Of a stretch of DNA of 64,000 nt, positions 58,577-64,000 are shown one piece after another; the stretch's first letter is position 1, and every line of letters begins with the position of its first letter. The notes beneath the pieces are model-generated. The model was given only the letters and a program-made list of their open reading frames with translations, was not told the DNA's origin and made no database searches. The translations under genes were made by a program, and so were the position numbers. The stretch is from Micropruina sp. (GTDB lineage Bacteria > Actinomycetota > Actinomycetes > Propionibacteriales > Propionibacteriaceae): NCBI GenBank assembly GCA_016711205.1, contig JADJTM010000001.1, forward strand, positions 868,001-932,000, written 5' to 3'.

Positions 58577-60897
58577 TCAGTCGGAGTACTGCCCCTCGTC
58601 GAATACCCGTTCGGATGCCCCGAGGTCGAGGAACACGGTCTCGCCGGTGGCAGCGTCCAGGCCGTCGTTGTCGGTGATGGCATACACGTGGCCGTTGGCA
58701 CCGATCGTGAGCCCTTCGAGCTTCTCCTGCGTCCAGCCCTTGGTTGCCTGCAGGTCGGGCAGGACGTCGTAGGCAAGGGTCTTGGTGAGCATCACCGGAG
58801 CCGACGCGGGGCCACCGGGGGTGCCGTCCAAGGTGACGGTGTAGATCCGCTTGTTGGACGCGTTGGGCCCGTTCAGCTTGTCGCGCTCGATCACCGCGAG
58901 GGTGTTGGCATCGACGGCGACGATCTCGGACAGGCCCACCCAGTCGGTGAACCAGGTGCCCGGGGCGGTCGCCGGCTCCAGGGTGTAGCCATACCAACTC
59001 CACTGTCTGGTGACCACGTCATAGCGGCCGATCCGGGTCAGGGTCGGCGTGCCCTGGGCGGGCGCCGTCCGCTGCATCGCCCCGAACACGTGCTCGCCGC
59101 CGGTGTCGGAGATGGCCGTGACTCCCTCGATGCCGTTGCTGCCCGTGATCGCCGCGATGTCGGCCGGCACCGGGATGGACTCGAGGATCGCGCCGTCGTG
59201 ACCGAGCCGGACGATCCGGTTGCGGGCGCCGCTGGTTCCCTCCACTCCGAGCCAGAAGCCTCCCTGCGGGCGGGCGAACAGGCCCTCGATGTCGATTCCC
59301 TCGACGGGGGCCCCACCTTCGGTGACCGCGATCGCCTTGGTGATCACGGCCGGCTTCTTGGTGACGTCAACCTCGAAGATCGAGCCCGGGTTGAGCGCGA
59401 GGTCGGAGGCCGCGTAGATGTGGCGCCGGTCGCCCGGCTTCGCGCTCAGGGCGCCGAGCGCCTTCCAGCCGATCGGGGTGCCGTTCACGTTGGCCGAGAC
59501 GATCGAGGGGAACGAGTTTTCGCCGCGGTCGAGCTCGAAGATCGAGAAGGCGGCGCGCACCGCATCACCAGGCTCGTCCTCTTCGCTGGAGACCACGAGC
59601 AGGTTGCGGCCGGGGATGGCCAGCAAGCCCTCCGGGCCGACGGCGGTCGCCAGGATCTGCAGGAACTTCGGCCTGGTCGGGTTCGAGACGTCGTAGACGG
59701 CGACGAAGTTGCTGCGCTCCGAACCGACGAAGGCATACGTGGTCTTGCCGAACCTCGCAACGGCCAAGACCCTCGATCTCGACACCCTTGTTGCCGGACC
59801 GGTCGTCGTTGTGCAGGCCGTGTTTGATCGCCAGGTCCTCCAGGGTGGATCCGGCGTCCCAGACGACATTGCCGGTCTTCGAATCGAAGACCGTCCAGCC
59901 GCGGCCGCCGCCCTTCCAGTCGCCCTCGTTCGCGGTGGCGAGGTAACGGTCGTCGATCCAGCCGACGGCGTCGGGCTCGCGCACCACGCCGGTCAGAGTG
60001 TCCACCGGCGAGACGAAGCCGTCCTCGACGGCGTCCACCCCGGTGAGCGTCACCGCACCGGCGGTGAAGACGTTCTCGACCACGCCCTTCTTCAGGTCGA
60101 TGATCGCCACGCCGTTGTTCTCCTGAAGTGTCAGCGCAACCTTGTTCCTGCTGTTGATCGAGACGTACTCGGGCTCGGCGTCCTCGGGGTGTCAAGGCCG
60201 GCGGCGGTGAGCAGCGGCACCGGGAGAGCAACCGGACGCAGCGACCAGCCGCTGGGCGGGGAGCCCAACACGTCGAGAATCTGGACGAACCCGGCCGGCG
60301 GCTGCGGGAGCCCGCCGTCGGTCGGCTCGTAGTCCTCGTTGCGCTGGTTCTCCATCGCGATCACCGCGTACCTGCCGTCCTCGCTGACCTTGATGGAGTC
60401 AGGCTGACCGCCGAGGTCGAAGCTGCGAACCAGTTGGCGCGAGACCAGGTCGACGACACACAGCGCGCTTGGGAGTCGAAGGTCTCACTCTGCTCGTCCG
60501 CGGGGGCCGGCGTCTGGTCGACGACCACCAGGACGTACCGGCCGACCACCTCGACAGAGGTCGGGGAGGCGTGGTCGAGGCCGGCCAGCGTGGTGACGTC
60601 CAGCGTGCCCTTCCCGACCGGCTTCTTCGGGTTGGAGATGTCGAGGAAACCGATGCGCTGGCCCAGCGCATCGGTGTAGATGAGCGTCCTGCCGTCCTTG
60701 GACACCGCCGAGATCTCCGAGACCGTCTGCTCCCCCTGCTCATCGATCGGCAGGTTCAGATAGACGGGATAGGTTGCCCGCCGCACGAACTCCGGCGCCG
60801 CGTTCCCCTTCCCGTGAGCGTCGGCGTTCGACGCACCGGCAAGGACGATCATTAATGCCACTACAGCAGCGACCATGCCGCGTCGGGTGAGAGTCAT
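58577..60897 (-). pseudogene. secreted esterase-like phytase-family beta-propeller protein, three frameshifts
   Basis: When repaired, about 770 residues with signal peptide MTLTRRGMVAAVVALMIVLAGASNADA (ATG 60897). Segments in order: APEFVRRATYPVYLNL with DGRTLIYTDALGQRIGFLDISNPKKP; after a shift near 60468, LVSRQLVRSFDLGGQPDSIKVSEDGRYAVIAMENQRNE; after a shift near 60190, EDAEPEYVSINSRNKVALTLQENNGVAIIDLKKG and WIDDRYLATANEGDWKGGGRG; after a shift near 59758, VARFGKTTYAFVGSERSNF to the end, including GFWLGVEGTSGARNRIVRLG and WVGLSEIVAVDANTLAVIERD, typical of the phytase-like esterase domain. Each break needs about one base to repair, so errors are plausible. Possible roles: extracellular phosphoester or ester hydrolysis. 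Confidence 0.8.
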
Positions 60898-61005
60898 GGC
60901 CGAAATCTGTCGCACCCAGACCAATTCCGGGTGACGTCCAGATGTACGGCTGTGCACTGCCCGGCGTCGGAACACACAACCGCGGGTCCACGCCCGACGT
61001 TCGTC

Positions 61006-61128
61006 ATCCCGGCGAACGCCGGGATGGCCCGGTTGGCGCAGATGTGGGCTTCGGTCGTCCCGGGCTTGCCCCGGGATGCCGCCCTTGGCGATGTGCGGCC
61101 TTTCGTCATCCCGGGCTTGCCCCGGGAT
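61006..61128. repeat. three palindromic elements, same family as the 29- and 42-kb clusters
   Basis: ATCCCGGCGAACGCCGGGAT at 61006-61025, and two related hairpins of the form (A/G)TCCCGGGCTTGCCCCGGGAT at 61057-61077 and 61108-61128. They lie in the 390-base gap between the divergent esterase and monooxygenase genes. Confidence 0.85.
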
Positions 61129-61290
61129 CTCGGTCGCATCCGGTGGCGGATCGGCGGGCGTTCGCCGTCTGTCAGCCTGAAATCCCCCCGGCTCCTTTCG
61201 ACGGCCAGCACCATAGACTGCGGGTGTGCCACGTACCCCGGGATCTTCGAGGGGTATCTGCATCTGTCGGCTGCGTCTCTGGACGTGGTG

Positions 61291-62679
61291 ATGGCAGGGT
61301 CTGCGTCGCGAACATTCCGGCGGATCGGCACGACCGAGCGTCCAACTGCTCCGCGCTCTGTGGCGGGCCGAGCGATCGTGCTCGGCGGCAGCATCGCCGG
61401 CCTGCTGACTGCTCGGGTGCTGGTTGATCATTTCGCGGAGGTGCTGCTGATCGAGCCTGACGCGCTGGACGGCAACGCGCAGGTCCGGCCCGGTGTTCCG
61501 CAAGCGCATCAGGTGCACACCCTGCTGCCGGCGGGACGCAGTCAGCTGGATCGCTGGTATGACGGATTCTCCGAGGATCTGCTGGCCGGCGGCGCCCAGG
61601 TGGCGACGTCGGTGAACAGCCGTGTCTACTACAACGGCCGGCTCAAGGTGCCGGTGCCCGGGGTGGAGATGCTGATGAGCAGCCGGCCGTACCTGGAATC
61701 CGTGCTGCGCCGACGGGCACTCGCGCTGCCCCGCGTCAGCGTCCTTCGCGACCGGGTGGTCGGCTTGGACATCGACGGTTCAGCTGTCCGGGCGGTGCGG
61801 CTTGCCTCTGGCGACTCCCGGGACGCCGATCTGGTCGTGGACGCCTCCGGACGCTCGACCCGGGTCGGGCACTGGCTGGAGGACGCCGGCTGGCCGGCTC
61901 CCCCATTGGAGCGGATGCGGGTCGACATCAACTACTCCACCGCCCTGTTCGGCCGGCCGGAGCCGGAGCCCGAGGTGGCGTTCACGCTGGCGACCTGGGG
62001 TGTCGGTCGGACCCCGGAGGGACTGGCCCCCGCCATCGTCGATGCCGTCGAGGGCGACCGATGGATCGTCATGCTCGGCGGATACGGAGCTGACAAGCCC
62101 GGACGCACCCTGGATGCGTTACGCGAGGTGTGCGCGAGGCTGCCCGCGCCGTTCCCCGCCGTGACCTCCGGAGAGCTGCTGGAGCCGATCGCCGGCTACA
62201 CGCAAGCCGACAGTCGTCGCCGTGACTTTCTGGCGGTCGACAGGTTTCCGGCCAGGTTGATCGTGATCGCGGACGCCGCCGCCTCGTTCAATCCGATCTA
62301 TGGACAAGGCATGAGTTCGGCCGCGCTGCACGTTTCGTGCCTGTCCCAGTACCTGTGCGGCAACCCCGACCTGAACCAGCCCGCACGGCACTTCTACGAC
62401 CTGCAGCGGGTAGTCATCGACGCCGCCTGGCAGACCTCAGCCATTCCGGATCTCGCGCTGCCCCACGTCGAGGCACCCCGCCCGCCAGGCATGAAACTCG
62501 CCCAAGCCTACGGCAACATGCTCGTCGACGGCACCGTCACCGATGTGCACCTGGCGAGGAGCTTCGCCGAGGTCACGTTCATGCGCGCCCACCCCAACAC
62601 CCTGCTGCACCCCGGCGTGGTCGCCCGCACCCTGGGGCTGGCAGCGGCCCGCACAATCACGGGTCGAGTCTCGGGGTAG
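61291..62679 (+). CDS. FAD-dependent monooxygenase / oxidoreductase
   Basis: 462 residues. FAD-binding Rossmann motif RAIVLGGSIAGLLTARVLVDHF with the strand-2 Glu in LLIEPD. The NAD(P)H/FAD motif DG appears in DADLVVDASGRSTRVGHWLE, and the second flavin GD-type motif in LIVIADAAASFNPIYGQGMSSAALHV. This matches PHBH-type and halogenase-like flavoproteins. The substrate pocket is not readable, and the halogenase Lys/WxWxIP motifs are not seen, so hydroxylation is the better guess. The start is uncertain: ATG 61291 (MAGSASRTF) is used, and nearby GTGs at 61285-61288 are possible. The neighbours give no pathway context. Confidence 0.82.
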   Translation: MAGSASRTFRRIGTTERPTAPRSVAGRAIVLGGSIAGLLTARVLVDHFAEVLLIEPDALDGNAQVRPGVPQAHQVHTLLPAGRSQLDRWYDGFSEDLLAGGAQVATSVNSRVYYNGRLKVPVPGVEMLMSSRPYLESVLRRRALALPRVSVLRDRVVGLDIDGSAVRAVRLASGDSRDADLVVDASGRSTRVGHWLEDAGWPAPPLERMRVDINYSTALFGRPEPEPEVAFTLATWGVGRTPEGLAPAIVDAVEGDRWIVMLGGYGADKPGRTLDALREVCARLPAPFPAVTSGELLEPIAGYTQADSRRRDFLAVDRFPARLIVIADAAASFNPIYGQGMSSAALHVSCLSQYLCGNPDLNQPARHFYDLQRVVIDAAWQTSAIPDLALPHVEAPRPPGMKLAQAYGNMLVDGTVTDVHLARSFAEVTFMRAHPNTLLHPGVVARTLGLAAARTITGRVSG

Positions 62680-63508
62680 CTACGACCGACGTGGATCGGG
62701 TGCCACCGGTCAGAGACGTGAAGAACAGTCGGTTGCGCCCTGGGCTTAAGGAGGTTATCGGCGACGGCGACCCATCCCCTATCAGCGCCATGTCCCCGGC
62801 AACAGTTGAGCTGTGGGGCTACTGGCGAACTATCGTGCCGGATGCCCAAGCGGTTCAGTTCACCTTGCCAAGTACCGATCCGGCGCCACATCAACGCAAG
62901 CAATCGACGGACTACTCCCCCGACGCTACCCAGTCCGTGTCTGACGGCACCTCTCGCCACCACATCGGACCCAGCCCCAGACAGAAGCGCCGGCTCCGGC
63001 ACCCTCTCCGCGCCGGCCGTCGAAAACACCTGTGCCCCGAGGTCTCCAGACGACTCCGCCATCCCTGCTAGTCGCGCCGAACCGCGCGCTCATGCCGATG
63101 AGAGCTTGATCACTGACTCGTTTCTCACTGGGCTCTTCTGACGCTCCGTGTTTGACTTGAGCCATGCCATGAGTGCGCGGTGATCGGGTCACCAGCGTGG
63201 GCGCTCGGCATGGGGACGCGCCGTCCCGAAATCCACAAGACGGCGACCTTGGCGGTGCATCCTTAAAAGTACGGCGCGACAGCGTCGTCAGATCCTGCGC
63301 TCTTCCCGCGCCGAATGATGGGGTCGCCGCCATACCTGGAGTGCCGAACCACGGTCCCGTGCTACTGCCCCGCGTGCTACCGACCCGTCCGCAGGGGGCA
63401 GCGGTGACACGCCGGAGCGCCGACGAGCGTCGCGCGTCGAGAGCCAGGTCCAGATTTGTCGGTGGTGCCGCGTACTCTCAGCGCCACCGAGTCAAGTGAG
63501 TTCAGAGG
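62680..63508. other. gene-free interval before the nucleotidyltransferase gene
   Basis: About 830 bases. Several short open frames exist on both strands, but none has family features, a ribosome-binding site or the codon pattern of the surrounding genes. No tRNA, direct repeat or perfect long hairpin is visible. Empty stretches like this are common at the edges of acquired defence islands, and the promoter of the following gene should lie near 63400-63500. Confidence 0.45.
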
Positions 63509-64000
63509 ATGGAACCAGTGGAGACGCTAGCCAACGAGTTCGACCAAGCAGTCCGCAACGTCACCATCAGTGGCGTCAAGCGCGACCGCGCCAGCGCCGC
63601 ACATACCGAAGTCCGCGCGTTGCTCGAAGCCGACCCGGAACTGTGCTCGTGGGGTATCGACTCCATCCTGATCGGCTCGTACGCCCGACAGACCGCCCGG
63701 TACCCGGGCAAGGACGTCGACGTCTTTCTCCGCTTCAATGGCCTCTCCGTCCGCCACGACCCCGAGGAGGTCTACAACGCCGTCGAGCGCGTCCTCGTCG
63801 CGGAGTACGGTCTCAAGGACCGCGACATCGAGGGCCGCGTCACCCGCCAGGCCAGGTCCCTCAAGGTCGACTTTCCGGATCCCGACGACGACCTGAGCGA
63901 CAACTCCTTCTCCATCGACGCCGTACCCGCCGTTCGGTGGGGCGAGCACTGGGGAATCCCTAACCGCGACCGTGACCTGTGGAACAGCGAAGAGAAACGC
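63509..64000 (+). CDS. CD-NTase / SMODS-like nucleotidyltransferase, 3' truncated by window
   Basis: 164 residues are visible, starting MEPVETLANEFDQAVRN, and the frame is still open at base 64000. The polymerase-beta fold signature is clear: SILIGSYARQTARYPGKDVDVFLRF (GS motif followed by D-x-D), a beta strand ARSLKVDFPDP, and the third catalytic Asp in SFSIDAVPA, followed by WGIPNRDRDLW as in SMODS/CD-NTase enzymes. These make cyclic oligonucleotide alarm signals in CBASS anti-phage systems. A short spacing from CAGAGG to ATG 63509 supports the start; GTG 63518 is an alternative. The effector and any Cap2/Cap3 genes would lie beyond the window, so CBASS membership is inference. Confidence 0.75.
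   Translation, partial: MEPVETLANEFDQAVRNVTISGVKRDRASAAHTEVRALLEADPELCSWGIDSILIGSYARQTARYPGKDVDVFLRFNGLSVRHDPEEVYNAVERVLVAEYGLKDRDIEGRVTRQARSLKVDFPDPDDDLSDNSFSIDAVPAVRWGEHWGIPNRDRDLWNSEEKR

Noticed and set aside
63496..63963. Open frame overlapping the nucleotidyltransferase start
   Set aside because: Its product is Arg/Pro-rich with no motif; the frame starting at 63509 carries the catalytic GS and DxD signatures.

Overview
This window is GC-rich, densely coded DNA from an actinobacterium. WhiB1, PdtaS, SigR/RsrA, bL37, UPF0182, a PPA1309-family gene and RecBCD all point that way. Gene order at 0.9-8 kb (whiB1, pdtaS, anti-sigma factor, sigR/sigH, SRAP gene, aroA, rsgA) and at 18-29 kb (UPF0182, PDZ/Lon-like protease, DUF2342, ABC1 kinase, uvrD2) follows the Mycobacterium tuberculosis Rv3219-Rv3228 and Rv3193c-Rv3198c neighbourhoods as I remember them. 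The PPA1309-family gene makes Propionibacteriales my best guess, but the sequence does not prove the order.

Layout. 0-8 kb: end of galK, a small membrane protein, whiB1, pdtaS (frameshifted), bL37, rsrA/sigR with a recognisable SigR-type promoter, SRAP/YedK, DoxX, aroA (several frameshifts), rsgA and hisN (both with in-frame gaps against their families). 8-13.5 kb: a five-gene peptide/nickel-type ABC importer and initiator tRNA-Met. 13.6-17.9 kb: a VOC protein, a Pro/Thr-rich wall-type protein and an M16 peptidase pair. 17.8-29 kb: conserved actinobacterial housekeeping genes. 29-38 kb: a repeat field followed by recC-recB-recD. 38-46.5 kb: arfB, a lipoprotein, an SDR, a GTP cyclohydrolase II/RibD-reductase fusion, a palindrome array, then a tight leftward set of HAD phosphatase, MDR dehydrogenase, PTPS-like protein, glycosyltransferase and methyltransferase. 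46.9-50.5 kb: a secreted nuclease, a secreted alkaline phosphatase and a membrane protein. 50.6-57.8 kb: a LacI-controlled fructosamine (Amadori product) uptake and catabolism operon with two deglycase-type SIS proteins, a PfkB kinase and an ABC importer. 58-62.7 kb: a YefM/YoeB toxin-antitoxin pair, a frameshifted phytase-like esterase gene and an FAD monooxygenase. 63.5 kb to the end: the start of a CD-NTase-like nucleotidyltransferase, possibly the first gene of a CBASS-type defence locus cut by the window edge.

Strongest leads: (1) the PTPS-like/MDR/glycosyltransferase/methyltransferase/HAD operon facing a GCH II-RibD_C fusion, which looks like an uncharacterised pathway for a modified pyrimidine or pterin metabolite; (2) the fructosamine operon with paired deglycase paralogues and a perfect 17+17 bp operator palindrome; (3) the truncated CD-NTase gene; (4) several families of palindromic repeats, including a field directly upstream of recBCD. 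Frameshifts and in-frame gaps in at least six genes, several of them normally essential, suggest sequence errors in places; raw reads should be checked before calling any of them pseudogenes.
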